Shown here piece by piece: positions 8,878 to 17,516 of a stretch of 64,000 bases of DNA. The notes below the pieces were generated by a model that made no database searches, was not told where the DNA came from, and was given only the letters and a program-made list of their open reading frames with translations. The DNA is taken from contig NZ_CP111079.1 in assembly GCF_026278245.1 (NCBI RefSeq), positions 4,646,501-4,710,500 on the forward strand, read 5' to 3'. Numbering within the stretch: position 1 is the first letter of the stretch; each line of letters opens with the position of its first letter. Position numbers and translations under genes: made by a program. The stretch comes from Pontibacter kalidii. GTDB lineage: Bacteria; Bacteroidota; Bacteroidia; Cytophagales; Hymenobacteraceae.

Positions 8878-10531
8878 CAATAAGCGCGGAGGGCTGGAGG
8901 AGGAGTTCCGCCGCCGCATGCAGGACGCTGAGGCTTCTCCGTCCGCAGACCTTTGGGCCCGCATAGACCACAGCCTGACCGTGCAGGAAAACGGGCAGTA
9001 CAAGCGGGGAATGCTTTTTTACAGGCAGCTGGCAGCCGCTTGCGTGACGCTGCTGCTGATAGCGGGTGGTTTTGCCGCCTACTATTTTGGCGGCCCTGCC
9101 GTGGCGCCTGTGGCCCAGGTGGAGCAGCCAAACCGAACTTTCGCCGCCGTACAACCTGCCAGGGAAGAAGCCGCTGCTACCAACGAAGCCATTGCCGCCG
9201 CCATGCAGGAGCCAGCATCAATAGAGCCTAAAGCCTTAGCGAGCCAAATTATAGCCAGGGCCGCAAAAGCTGGCAAAGAGCCAGTGGCTGCAAGTATAAA
9301 GTCAGAGACTACTGCCAACATCACTGCCGTTGCCACTACTACAGCCGCTACCCCCGACCCTGGCGCCTGGCATAGCGTGCCGGCCGGCAAGTACGGCATG
9401 GCCCCTCAGAACGCGCGGGGAGGCCGCGAAAGTATGGATGCCCGTAGTATGTTCTCCAGGCTCGAAAGTATGAGCCGGGTGTTTACAGAGCGCCCAAGCG
9501 GTGCTTCCAGGTTTGTTGCTGGCGGAGCGCCTGCCCTCGCCGGAGCGTCACATGAGGCTCCGGAAGATTTCAGGACACTGAACGAGATCGTGATGAACCG
9601 CATGAAGCAGCTGAAGGCAGAGCAGGAGGCGGTGCAGCAGATGTATAAATCAGAGAAAAAAGCACTGGCTACCGCTGCTGCCGATACAGAAAAAGAGAAT
9701 ACATCTGCTGGGAGATGGTCTTTGGGGATGGCCTATGCACCGAGCTACTTTGAGCAAAACATCGGCATCCCTTCCCAGATGATGGGTCCCATGAACAGCT
9801 TTGCTTCGTTTGCCCCCGCCACAGCCATGCAGCAGTCGGCCCGCATGATGGACGAGGCCCGCGAGGAGCATGAGGAGGAAGTGGAACCCGGCTTCTCATT
9901 CGGCATAGAGGCCAAGGCGGGCTTTAGGCTGGGCAAAAAATGGAAATTGCTGAGCGGCTTGGGCTTTACACAAAACACCGCCCGCTCCAAATCCAGCTAC
10001 GTGATACAGCAGTTCTGGCGCAGGCCGGGCACAGAGCAGGCCGAGTCGCCGGGGGCCACCACGATCTTTGTGCCGTCGCTTAGCAGCAACTACGCCTCCG
10101 ACTCGCTTAGCGTGGCCAAAACCGACGAGTTTAACGTGCTGTACCGCTACCGCCACCTTACCGTGCCGGTGGGCGTGCAGTACGAGGGCAACCTGGGCAA
10201 AGACTGGTTCTGGTTTGCCGGCGGTGGCGTAGCGGCCAACATCCTGCTCCAGACGTCTATCCTGGCCTCTGCCGCCGAGGTGCGCGATACGGACTACGAA
10301 CTCAACGACGACAACTCCCCGTTCCGTAAGCTGCAGTGGTCTGGCAACGTAACTGCCGGTGTGGGCAAGCGCCTTTCCAACAACCTGTCCATTGCCATCG
10401 GGCCGGAGTACAGGGGATACTTCGATACGATGCTTTCTTCGCCGGAGAAGGCGCAGGCGCCGCAGGGCAAGCCCTACACCATGGGCTTCAACATGGCCCT
10501 GAACTACGACATAGGACCGGGCCGCAGATAG
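8861..10531 (+). CDS. Anti-sigma-like inner-membrane protein with C-terminal beta-barrel-like domain
   Basis: 556 aa. Residues 1-50 are charged and cytoplasmic in character (EEEFRRRMQDAEASPSADLWARID), followed by one transmembrane helix at about 55-76, then a long Ala/Thr/Gln-rich linker to about 290. The C-terminal 260 residues look like an outer-membrane beta-barrel domain: alternating strands such as SFGIEAKAGFRLGKKWKLLSGLGFT and LTVPVGVQYEGNLGKDWFWFAGGGVAANILL, ending MGFNMALNYDIG. The layout of cytoplasmic head, TM helix and sigma-gene overlap fits an anti-sigma factor. How a barrel-like tail coexists with an inner-membrane helix is unresolved; it may span the periplasm. Confidence 0.75.
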   Translation: MSSATNNKRGGLEEEFRRRMQDAEASPSADLWARIDHSLTVQENGQYKRGMLFYRQLAAACVTLLLIAGGFAAYYFGGPAVAPVAQVEQPNRTFAAVQPAREEAAATNEAIAAAMQEPASIEPKALASQIIARAAKAGKEPVAASIKSETTANITAVATTTAATPDPGAWHSVPAGKYGMAPQNARGGRESMDARSMFSRLESMSRVFTERPSGASRFVAGGAPALAGASHEAPEDFRTLNEIVMNRMKQLKAEQEAVQQMYKSEKKALATAAADTEKENTSAGRWSLGMAYAPSYFEQNIGIPSQMMGPMNSFASFAPATAMQQSARMMDEAREEHEEEVEPGFSFGIEAKAGFRLGKKWKLLSGLGFTQNTARSKSSYVIQQFWRRPGTEQAESPGATTIFVPSLSSNYASDSLSVAKTDEFNVLYRYRHLTVPVGVQYEGNLGKDWFWFAGGGVAANILLQTSILASAAEVRDTDYELNDDNSPFRKLQWSGNVTAGVGKRLSNNLSIAIGPEYRGYFDTMLSSPEKAQAPQGKPYTMGFNMALNYDIGPGRR

Positions 10532-10611
10532 CCGATTATTTTTCCGGTAGCTTGCAACGCGCAGGTATACTTTGGGGTCATAAAAGTATAGAAGACAAAA
10601 GCCTGCTGCCT

Positions 10612-10716
10612 ATGAAACCACTGCTGAACCTGATGGAGCTATGCGCTTTTGCGGCGCGCGAAAACCTATATGGGTGGTACCTGCTGTTGGCGCTGCTGCT
10701 CTTTACCGTACTATAA
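10612..10716 (+). CDS. Possible 34-aa membrane peptide
   Basis: A short open frame from the ATG at 10612 to TAA. It encodes an N-terminal amphipathic stretch and a hydrophobic tail, YLLLALLLFTVL, that could insert in the membrane. It lies 80 bp after the barrel gene, with an AAGTATAG word just upstream. No homologue is recognised. The composition is plausible for a small membrane protein, but chance cannot be excluded. Confidence 0.3.
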   Translation: MKPLLNLMELCAFAARENLYGWYLLLALLLFTVL

Positions 10717-10798
10717 ATCCGCTGCCATCTTCTAAGCTATGAACAAAGCCTGCAGCTGCCAGGCAGGTCAATACCCTTAAATACCACCATCAGTAACC

Positions 10799-11179
10799 AT
10801 GAAAACCCTAGGCTGCATCACCATACTATACCTTTGCCTTGCCCTGCTGGCTTCGGGCTGTTCCAAAACAGCACCCGTGCCAGCCTGCACTACCGCAGAG
10901 GTTGTGGCTCAGGACTGCCAGCCTGGCTGGTTCATACTTAAGCTGGAGGATAACTCGGAGGAGGTGGCCGGCAAGAGCGGTGCTTATGTGGGGCAGTTGC
11001 ACGGTGGCTTTGTTACCACCCATAACCTGCCTGAACAGTACCGGGAGGTAGGTGCAAAAGTAAGCCTGCGCCTGGAACTAAGCGGCTCGGATGGCCCCCG
11101 CTGCACAGCCAACTACATGATGTACCCAGCCGTGAAGGTGGTGGACGTGTGCGGAAAGCCGGAGAGCGCGCAGCTATAA
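10799..11179 (+). CDS. Small lipoprotein of unknown function
   Basis: 126 aa with a type II signal peptide: a hydrophobic stretch followed by the lipobox LLASGC, Cys at residue 21. The mature part has several Cys residues (PACTTAEVVAQDCQPGW, GPRCTAN, VDVCGKP), suggesting disulfides. A beta-rich region (GWFILKLEDN...GAKVSLRLEL) is visible. I do not recognise a family. It follows the sigma/anti-sigma-like pair on the same strand and a terminator-like hairpin ends it. Confidence 0.75.
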   Translation: MKTLGCITILYLCLALLASGCSKTAPVPACTTAEVVAQDCQPGWFILKLEDNSEEVAGKSGAYVGQLHGGFVTTHNLPEQYREVGAKVSLRLELSGSDGPRCTANYMMYPAVKVVDVCGKPESAQL

Positions 11180-11230
11180 AAGTGAATTGTTAAGTGTAAT
11201 GTGATTGATTAACTAAGGTGAGCGAATACA

Positions 11231-11256
11231 GAAGGCCTGCATGGCGGGCCTTTTGT
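11231..11256 (+). terminator. Terminator-like hairpin after the small lipoprotein gene
   Basis: AAGGCC...GGGCCTT stem with a short loop, then TTTTGTTT. Confidence 0.65.
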
Positions 11257-11362
11257 TTGCCTCACGCCCAGGCCAAACGCTATTCTCTGCCGGTGCCGGT
11301 CTCCATGCCTCATGCGGTGCAATAATCTAAGGGGTTTGCAGTTTACAGAAGGTAATATCTTT

Positions 11363-11391
11363 CTGTTGAAGAAAATATAGTGTTATATTTG
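11363..11391 (+). promoter_or_regulatory. Candidate Bacteroidota promoter for the DUF4270-Kelch operon
   Basis: TATATTTG at 11384-11391 matches the -7 consensus TAnnTTTG of the phylum's primary sigma factor. An imperfect CTG/TTG -33 element lies upstream. The start codon is about 140 bp further on, implying a long leader. Confidence 0.45.
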
Positions 11392-11529
11392 AGGCTGAAT
11401 TAATTGTGGCTTTGTAGCTATAAATTAGTAAAGAATCTATACACGATGTTTCTCTTCATAATCGTTTGAGGTAAGCTTGCAAAAGCCACCACATTAGTTT
11501 GAGGAAAACCTGTTTTTCACGGTCATTAT

Positions 11530-12927
11530 ATGTTATTTCCCGCAACAAAATCTCTTTTGAAGAAAAAGTTCAATTACCTGTTTTACTGCCTGGGCGCGGT
11601 GCTGCTGCTGTCCTCCTGCGAGGACCCGAACGAGCTGGGCCTGGCGCTGGTAGAAGATAATGTGTCCGGCACGTTTACGGATACGCTGACCATTAACCTG
11701 TCCACGGTGATGGTGGATTCTATTGCCACTTCCGGAACAGGAAACATGGTGGTGGGGCAGTATACCACGCCGCAAACCGGCACCCTGCACGCCGCTACCT
11801 ACTTCCAGATAGGTCCTGGGGGTTCGCTGGCCGCACCGGCAGCGGAAGCCACCTACGACTCGCTGAAGCTGTTCCTGCCTACATCAGGATATTATTATGG
11901 TGATACCACGCAGGCTGTAACCTATAGCATACACGAGTTAAGCTCTACGCTCGCAGCGCGTGCGCTGCCGCCAACCATCCCGAATGAGGAGCCGAGTTCA
12001 TACTTCTACCAGAACCCCGCGCTTTACAACAAAACCAACGTAGCGGTGAAACCGGAGCCGATTGGAACGCATACTTTTGCGCCAAGACCGGTTAGAAAAG
12101 ATACGCTGGTCATAGACCTGAGCGACGAACTGGGCCAGCAGTGGTTCGACCTGCAAAAGGCCGGTGATGATAAACTGAAGGATAACGCCAACTTCACCGC
12201 ATTCTTTAAGGGCCTGGGCATCACTGCCACCAGCGGGAATGCCGTGCTTGGCTTCCCGGCGGCGGGCGCTTTGGTTACCCTTTACTATTCCGAGCCATCT
12301 GCCTCGGGCGGAGCCAGAACCGTTAAGATGTATACTTTCCCGCTGATCAACTCCAACCTGCAGTTTAACAAGCTAGACGGTGATTTCACGGGCAGCCCAC
12401 TGGAGGGCCTGCAGGAGAGCGGAGAGCTGCCAGCCAGCCAGACAAACGAAATCAGCGTGGCACAGGCCGGCACCGGCCTGATGATCAAGCTGGAGATACC
12501 ACACCTGGATAAGCTGAAAGAGAAGGTGAAGCCGGAGTTCATCAATAAGGTCACCCTGGTGGTGGAGCCGTTCAGAGGCGCTACGACGGTATACCCTTTC
12601 CCGGTGCCGTCATCAATGGGCCTGTACGAAACCGGCATGAGTGGTTTGCTGTACTCGCCGCTGGTGACAGAGTATAATCCAGACGGCCTTCTGCTGACCT
12701 CGAACTTCATCAAGTCCAGCGAAACGGCGACAGACGGGCGTTACGAATTCTCAGTTACCGAGTTCTTTATCAATAAGCTGAAGACGGATTACCGCACCAA
12801 CCTGCCGCTCTACCTGGCCCCAGCTGCATCTGAGTTCAAGAACGGCGTCAGCCGCCTGGTGGTGGGTGCCCAGAACCCGGCCATCAAAAACGTACGCCTC
12901 CGCATCTACTATACTACTATCCAATAA
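11530..12927 (+). CDS. DUF4270 lipoprotein
   Basis: 465 aa. A type II signal peptide ends in LLLSSC (Cys at about residue 30), followed by EDPNELGLALVEDN, the usual opening of DUF4270 proteins. The rest is beta-rich, with recurring segments such as TYDSLKLFLPTSGYYYGDT and VTLVVEPFRG. These are probably outer-membrane-anchored; the biochemical role is unknown. The next gene begins 9 bp after its stop, so the two lipoproteins are probably made together. Confidence 0.85.
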   Translation: MLFPATKSLLKKKFNYLFYCLGAVLLLSSCEDPNELGLALVEDNVSGTFTDTLTINLSTVMVDSIATSGTGNMVVGQYTTPQTGTLHAATYFQIGPGGSLAAPAAEATYDSLKLFLPTSGYYYGDTTQAVTYSIHELSSTLAARALPPTIPNEEPSSYFYQNPALYNKTNVAVKPEPIGTHTFAPRPVRKDTLVIDLSDELGQQWFDLQKAGDDKLKDNANFTAFFKGLGITATSGNAVLGFPAAGALVTLYYSEPSASGGARTVKMYTFPLINSNLQFNKLDGDFTGSPLEGLQESGELPASQTNEISVAQAGTGLMIKLEIPHLDKLKEKVKPEFINKVTLVVEPFRGATTVYPFPVPSSMGLYETGMSGLLYSPLVTEYNPDGLLLTSNFIKSSETATDGRYEFSVTEFFINKLKTDYRTNLPLYLAPAASEFKNGVSRLVVGAQNPAIKNVRLRIYYTTIQ

Positions 12928-12936
12928 TCTACTACT

Positions 12937-13941
12937 ATGAAAAATCCCTTTAAAAACTCACGCCTCTTTATGATGGTGGCCTTGCTGCTGTCGGTGGGCA
13001 TGCTTTCCTCCTGCGATAGCGACAGTGACGACGAAGTGCTGCTGGGAGAGTGGCAGAAGCGGTCTGACTTTGCCGGAGTGGCCCGCAGCAGCGCGGTATC
13101 CTTCGTGATCGACGGCAAAGCGTACGTGGGCACCGGCCACGATGGCTCCAGGCGCCTGAGCGACTTCTGGATGTTTGACCCGGCCATGAACAACTGGGTA
13201 AGGAAGGCCGATTTCCCGGGGGCAGCCCGTAGCGCCGCGGTGGGCTTCACGGCCAACGGCAAGGGCTACATTGGCACCGGTTACGACGGCACCAGTTACC
13301 TGAATGATTTCTACGAGTATGACCCTGCCGCTAATACCTGGACGCAGATCGAGGAATTCCCGGCCACAGCGCGTTACGGAGCCATTGCTATGTCTTTTGC
13401 TAACGCGGGCTATGTAGGCGCCGGCTTTGATGGCAATTACCAGAAAGACTTCTGGAAGTATGATCCGGCCTCCGCCACCTGGACGGAGCAGATCGGTCTG
13501 ATTGGTGCCAAGCGCGTGAACGGTTTTACATTTACGGTTAACGGCAAGGGCTACGTTGGCGGCGGCCAGAACAACAACGTGTACCAGACCGACCTGTTGG
13601 AGTTCGACCCTGCCACAGGCCAATGGAAAGAGCTGAAGACCCTCACGGAAGAGCAGCGCCCGGATAAGGTATTCCCTGGGGCGCGCACCTATGCCGCCAC
13701 CTTCTCCATCCACAACAACGCCTACCTGGTGGGAGGCACCAACGGCGCCCCGCTGAATGATGTCTGGAAGTTTGACCCTGCCACAGACACCTGGACGAAG
13801 CTTGGCGACTTTAAGGGAGGAATGCGACAGGCAGCCATAGGATTTGGCATTGGTGAGTTTGGCTACATCGGTCTCGGCAACACCGGCGCCCAGCGTTACG
13901 ACGACCTGTGGCAGCTAAACCCAACGGTGGTAAATGAATAA
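12937..13941 (+). CDS. Kelch-repeat lipoprotein
   Basis: 334 aa beta-propeller lipoprotein. The lipobox is GMLSSC with the Cys near residue 26, followed directly by DSDSDDE, an acidic tract like the known surface-export signal of Bacteroidota lipoproteins. Six Kelch-type blades follow, each with a G-x-G-Y-D-G turn and a W about 20 residues on, for example GYIGTGYDGTSYLNDFYEY and FDPATDTWTKLGDF. No catalytic residues are recognised, so a binding or adhesion role is likely. It is the second gene of the DUF4270 operon and ends at a strong terminator. Confidence 0.85.
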   Translation: MKNPFKNSRLFMMVALLLSVGMLSSCDSDSDDEVLLGEWQKRSDFAGVARSSAVSFVIDGKAYVGTGHDGSRRLSDFWMFDPAMNNWVRKADFPGAARSAAVGFTANGKGYIGTGYDGTSYLNDFYEYDPAANTWTQIEEFPATARYGAIAMSFANAGYVGAGFDGNYQKDFWKYDPASATWTEQIGLIGAKRVNGFTFTVNGKGYVGGGQNNNVYQTDLLEFDPATGQWKELKTLTEEQRPDKVFPGARTYAATFSIHNNAYLVGGTNGAPLNDVWKFDPATDTWTKLGDFKGGMRQAAIGFGIGEFGYIGLGNTGAQRYDDLWQLNPTVVNE

Positions 13942-13963
13942 TAGCTAATACATACCAGAAGCA

Positions 13964-13998
13964 GAATAGCCCGGCCAGCAAAGCCGGGCTATTTTTTT
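13964..13998 (+). terminator. Rho-independent terminator after the Kelch gene
   Basis: 11-bp perfect stem AATAGCCCGGC / GCCGGGCTATT, 7-nt loop, seven-T run. Confidence 0.92.
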
Positions 13999-14128
13999 AT
14001 ACTTGCCTGTAACCTAACTGGGCAGTAGCCGGTTATGCAGGTAGGATCTTTTGCCCTGGGTATAGCTAGACGTTGCATGGCATCAGGATACCTGGTACTT
14101 AGAATGATTTTCTGTAATGTAGTGCACT

Positions 14129-14160
14129 AAGCCTGTTGTTCTGCAGCAGGCTTTTTCTTT
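14129..14160 (+). terminator. Orphan terminator-like hairpin upstream of uvrB
   Basis: AAGCCTG...CAGGCTT stem followed by TTTTTCTTT. It is not directly preceded by a gene. Confidence 0.55.
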
Positions 14161-14274
14161 GCCCCTAGTCTTTTGCAGCTACCCTCGTACAGAGGGTATA
14201 ATTTGGCGCCAGGATAAACTTACGGCAAATTTTAACTGTTATAGTTTATCTTTACTATTCTGTAAAACAAGCGA

Positions 14275-16302
14275 ATGGATTTTAGACTTACATCAGAGTT
14301 CGAGCCGACCGGCGACCAGCCCAAGGCCATTGCACAACTCACAGAAGGTATAAATAACGGGGAGCCTGCACAGGTTTTGCTGGGTGCCACAGGAACCGGT
14401 AAAACCTTTACCATGGCCAACGTGATCAAGAACACCGGCAAGCCGACGCTGGTGCTGTGCCACAACAAGACGCTGGCCGCCCAGTTGTACGGCGAGTTCA
14501 AGCAGTTCTTTCCCGATAACGCCGTGGAGTACTTTATCTCCTACTACGACTACTACCAGCCGGAGGCCTACATTGCTTCTTCAGATGTATTTATCGAGAA
14601 AGACCTTCAAATAAACGAGGAGATTGAGAAACTGCGGTTGCATACCACTTCGGCGCTGCTGTCGGGTCGCCGCGACATCGTGGTGGTGGCCTCCGTGTCG
14701 TGCATCTACGGTATCGGCAACCCCGAGGAGTTTGGCAAGAACGTGATTCACCTGGCGCCCGGGCAGCGCTATAGCCGTAATAATTTATTATATACCTTCG
14801 TGCAGATCCTCTACAGCCGCACCGAGGCCGAGTTCACACGTGGAACATTCCGGGTGAAGGGCGACACGGTGGATATTTTCCCGGCTTACGCGGATTTTGC
14901 CTACCGTTTATACTTCTTCGGCGACGAGCTGGAGCAGATACACCGCATCGACCCGCAGTCGGGTAAAAAGCTGTCGGATGAGAAAGCCGTCACGCTGTAC
15001 CCGGCCAACCTCTTCGTAACCGGTAAAGACACGCTGCAGCAGGCCATCTCGGAGATTCAGTACGACATGGTGGCGCAGCATGAGTACTTTTTGAAGGAGG
15101 ACAGGCCGGCAGAAGCCAAGCGCATTAAGGAACGAACCGAGTTCGACCTGGAGATGATCCGCGAGCTGGGCTACTGCTCGGGTATCGAGAACTATTCCCG
15201 CTACTTCGACCGCCGCGCGCCGGGTGCCCGCCCGTTCTGTCTGCTCGATTATTTTCCGGACGACTTCCTGATGGTAATTGACGAGAGCCACGTAACGGTA
15301 CCGCAGGTGCGCGCCATGTGGGGAGGCGACAGATCGAGGAAAGTGGCGCTGGTAGAGTATGGCTTCCGGCTCCCGGCCGCCATGGACAACCGCCCGCTCA
15401 CCTTCAACGAGTTCGAGAGTATGATGCACCAGGTGGTGTTTGTGAGCGCCACGCCCGGCGATTACGAGATACAGAAATCCGAAGGGGTTATTGTAGAGCA
15501 GATCATCCGGCCAACCGGCCTGCTGGACCCTGAGATCGAGATCAGGCCAAGTACAAACCAGGTGGACGACCTGCTCGATGAGATCGATGAGCGTGTGAAG
15601 CAAGGTGCCCGCGTGTTGGTGACCACGCTTACCAAGCGTATGTCGGAGGAGCTGACCAAGTACCTGGAGCGCCTCAACATAAAGGTAAAGTACCTGCACT
15701 CCGAGGTGAAAACGCTGGACCGGGTGGAGATTCTGCGGGAACTGCGCTTAGGCATCATTGACGTGCTGATAGGTGTGAACCTGCTGCGCGAAGGCCTGGA
15801 CTTACCGGAAGTGAGTTTAGTGGCTATATTGGATGCGGATAAAGAAGGCTTCCTGCGCGACCAACGCTCGCTGATACAGACTATGGGCCGCGCCGCCCGA
15901 AACGAGAAAGGCAAAGTGATTATGTATGCCGACCGAATGACGGGCTCCATGCAACGCGCGATCGATGAGACCAATCGCCGGCGCGCTACGCAGATGGCCT
16001 ATAACGAAGAGCACGGCATCACCCCACGCACCATCCTTAAGACAAGTGACGAAATTCACGGCCAAACCTCTGTTGCAGACTCTAAAAAGAAAGAGGTGAA
16101 AATGTACGCCGGTCCGGAGGAAGTGTCTATCGCTGCCGAGCCGATTATCCAGACCATGAAACGCGAGGAGCTGGAAAAGCTGGTCAAGAAGACCGAGAAG
16201 CAGATGGAGGCCGCCGCCAAAGACCTCGACTTTCTGCAGGCCGCCAAGTATAGAGACGAGCTGGCGGAGCTGCGAAAGCTGCTGAAGACGAAGCGAGACT
16301 AA
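14275..16302 (+). CDS. uvrB: Excinuclease ABC subunit B
   Basis: 675 aa, full length. UvrB is the damage-verifying helicase-like subunit of nucleotide excision repair, loaded by UvrA and then binding UvrC. Walker A is GATGTGKTFT (residues 38-47). The damage-probing beta-hairpin region YYDYYQPEAYI follows near residue 90, and the helicase C-terminal motifs appear in GVNLLREGLDLPEVSLVAILDADKEGF. The UVR domain that contacts UvrC closes the protein (LEKLVKKTEKQMEAAAKDLDF). It is transcribed alone. Confidence 0.98.
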   Translation: MDFRLTSEFEPTGDQPKAIAQLTEGINNGEPAQVLLGATGTGKTFTMANVIKNTGKPTLVLCHNKTLAAQLYGEFKQFFPDNAVEYFISYYDYYQPEAYIASSDVFIEKDLQINEEIEKLRLHTTSALLSGRRDIVVVASVSCIYGIGNPEEFGKNVIHLAPGQRYSRNNLLYTFVQILYSRTEAEFTRGTFRVKGDTVDIFPAYADFAYRLYFFGDELEQIHRIDPQSGKKLSDEKAVTLYPANLFVTGKDTLQQAISEIQYDMVAQHEYFLKEDRPAEAKRIKERTEFDLEMIRELGYCSGIENYSRYFDRRAPGARPFCLLDYFPDDFLMVIDESHVTVPQVRAMWGGDRSRKVALVEYGFRLPAAMDNRPLTFNEFESMMHQVVFVSATPGDYEIQKSEGVIVEQIIRPTGLLDPEIEIRPSTNQVDDLLDEIDERVKQGARVLVTTLTKRMSEELTKYLERLNIKVKYLHSEVKTLDRVEILRELRLGIIDVLIGVNLLREGLDLPEVSLVAILDADKEGFLRDQRSLIQTMGRAARNEKGKVIMYADRMTGSMQRAIDETNRRRATQMAYNEEHGITPRTILKTSDEIHGQTSVADSKKKEVKMYAGPEEVSIAAEPIIQTMKREELEKLVKKTEKQMEAAAKDLDFLQAAKYRDELAELRKLLKTKRD

Positions 16303-16379
16303 GGCAAGTCAGAGAGTTTAGGAGTTGGAGAGACGCAATTGCGTCTTAAGAGTTAGAAAGTATAAAAAGGAAGTATAAA

Positions 16380-16428
16380 ATCAGAAAAGCACCTGCGGCC
16401 TGGGCTGTAGGTGCTTTTCTGATTTTAT
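16380..16428 (+). terminator. Terminator after uvrB
   Basis: 15-bp perfect stem running from ATCAGAAAAGCACCT to its complement AGGTGCTTTTCTGAT, then TTTTAT. It would function on both strands. Confidence 0.88.
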
Positions 16429-16627
16429 AGAGTAGGGTTAGGTGCAGCAAGAGGCCTGGTTTTCCTGCTCCTGTCTCACACGGAGCAGGAGCAGGGCCAG
16501 GTTTTCATCATAGTTTTATTTGGTAGCAGAAAAAGGTAGTAGTCTGAAAGCTGGCAGCTTTAGTGCCGGCTTCCGATAATAAGATGCCTAAACTGCGGCG
16601 GGGGTTGCAAGAGCTATAAAATTTTTT

Positions 16628-16685
16628 CAAATAAAACAGAAGAGGCATCCGCAGCTACTAGCCAGCCAGCGGGTGCCTCTTCTGT
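16628..16685 (-). terminator. Terminator after the fasciclin gene
   Basis: On the minus strand, ACAGAAGAGGCA pairs with TGCCTCTTCTGT (12 bp) and is followed by TTTTATTTG. Confidence 0.8.
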
Positions 16686-16711
16686 CAGCGTTATACCTAC
16701 TACTTTTATAC

Positions 16712-17269
16712 TTATTGCGGCAGCAGCACTTTGTCGATCACATGGATCACGCCGTTTGATGTCGGGATAGATGCCACGATATTGGCGCCGTTCACAGTCA
16801 CCTTGCCATCTTTCACGCCCATGGTTACGCGACCGCCGTTTACCTGGCCCAGGCTCTGGCCATCTTCAAATCTGTCGGCATTCAGCACGCCTACATACAC
16901 GTGGTACTGCAGGATGTTGCGGAGGTCGCTACGTTTCTCGGGCTTCAGCAGGCCGTCTACTGTGCCGGCAGGCAGTTGCTCGAAGGCCTCATCGGTGGGC
17001 GCGAACACGGTGAATGGCCCGGCGTTGGTGAGAACGTCTACCAGCCCGGCTGTTTTAACGGCTGTTACCAGCGTGGTGTGGTCGGGGGAGGCGGCGGCTA
17101 CCTGCACCACGTTCTTCTGCGACTCCTCGTCCTGTACGGCAGATTGGCCTCCGGTGGCTGTGGCTTCATGTTGTACTTCTTGTTTAGTAGTCTGTTCTTC
17201 CGAAGAACTGCATGCGGCCAGCACAGCACCTGTCGCTATCACGAAGGCCATTGGTAAGATCCTTTTCAT
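16712..17269 (-). CDS. Fasciclin (FAS1) domain lipoprotein
   Basis: 185 aa from the Met at 17269; the frame opens 15 codons earlier, but the signal peptide MKRILPMAFVIATGAVLAAC starts here. The lipobox LAAC makes it a lipoprotein. After a low-complexity linker, residues about 55-185 form one FAS1 domain: TLVTAVKTAGLVDVL, then GPFTVFAPTDEAFEQLP, then the conserved NILQYHVYVG and GVIHVIDKVLLP. FAS1 domains mediate cell-surface adhesion. It is expressed alone; its stop codon overlaps an AAGTATAA word. Confidence 0.9.
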   Translation of the reverse strand: MKRILPMAFVIATGAVLAACSSSEEQTTKQEVQHEATATGGQSAVQDEESQKNVVQVAAASPDHTTLVTAVKTAGLVDVLTNAGPFTVFAPTDEAFEQLPAGTVDGLLKPEKRSDLRNILQYHVYVGVLNADRFEDGQSLGQVNGGRVTMGVKDGKVTVNGANIVASIPTSNGVIHVIDKVLLPQ

Positions 17270-17516
17270 ATCCTTTAGTTTGAAGTGTATTGTAAGTACA
17301 ATATTGCTACACAAACACTTAAGGAAATATGATTTTGGTTAGCCGCGAAAATGACTTTGGTTAGAATTTGTAGGAGGGAAGGGAGAGGATTTAATATATA
17401 GTTTATATCTTGATGTGGCTATACTTTGGAGCTTGCACTGAGTTTACATAGCCTACTCATAAGACAGATATATGTTATAGTAATGTATATATCGTAGTTG
17501 TACCACATTTATAAGT

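Larger units (their letters stand above)
11180..11529. other. Intergenic region upstream of the DUF4270 gene
   Basis: 350 bp, AT-rich in its right half. It contains the terminator at 11231-11256, the promoter-like site at 11363-11391 and a presumptive 5' leader of about 130 nt. No coding frame is convincing. Confidence 0.6.
13942..14274. other. Intergenic region between the Kelch gene and uvrB
   Basis: 333 bp. It holds the Kelch-gene terminator, a TTATACTT word in its T tract, a second orphan terminator-like hairpin at 14129-14160 and a promoter-like TATCTTTA about 25 bp before uvrB (one mismatch to TAnnTTTG). No gene is evident, though a small RNA ending at the second hairpin is possible. 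Confidence 0.55.
16303..16711. other. Intergenic region between convergent uvrB and the fasciclin gene
   Basis: 409 bp rich in hairpins and without a gene: a 16-bp perfect palindrome AGACGCAATTGCGTCT (16331-16346), AAGTATAA words at 16358, 16371 and 16706, the uvrB terminator, a GC-rich hairpin at 16455-16505 (CCTGCTCC / GGAGCAGG, with outer CCTGG / CCAGG, then TTTT) and the fasciclin terminator. Confidence 0.6.

Noticed and set aside
14159-14353. 64-codon frame overlapping the uvrB start
   Set aside because: It runs through a terminator hairpin and the true uvrB N-terminus begins at 14275.
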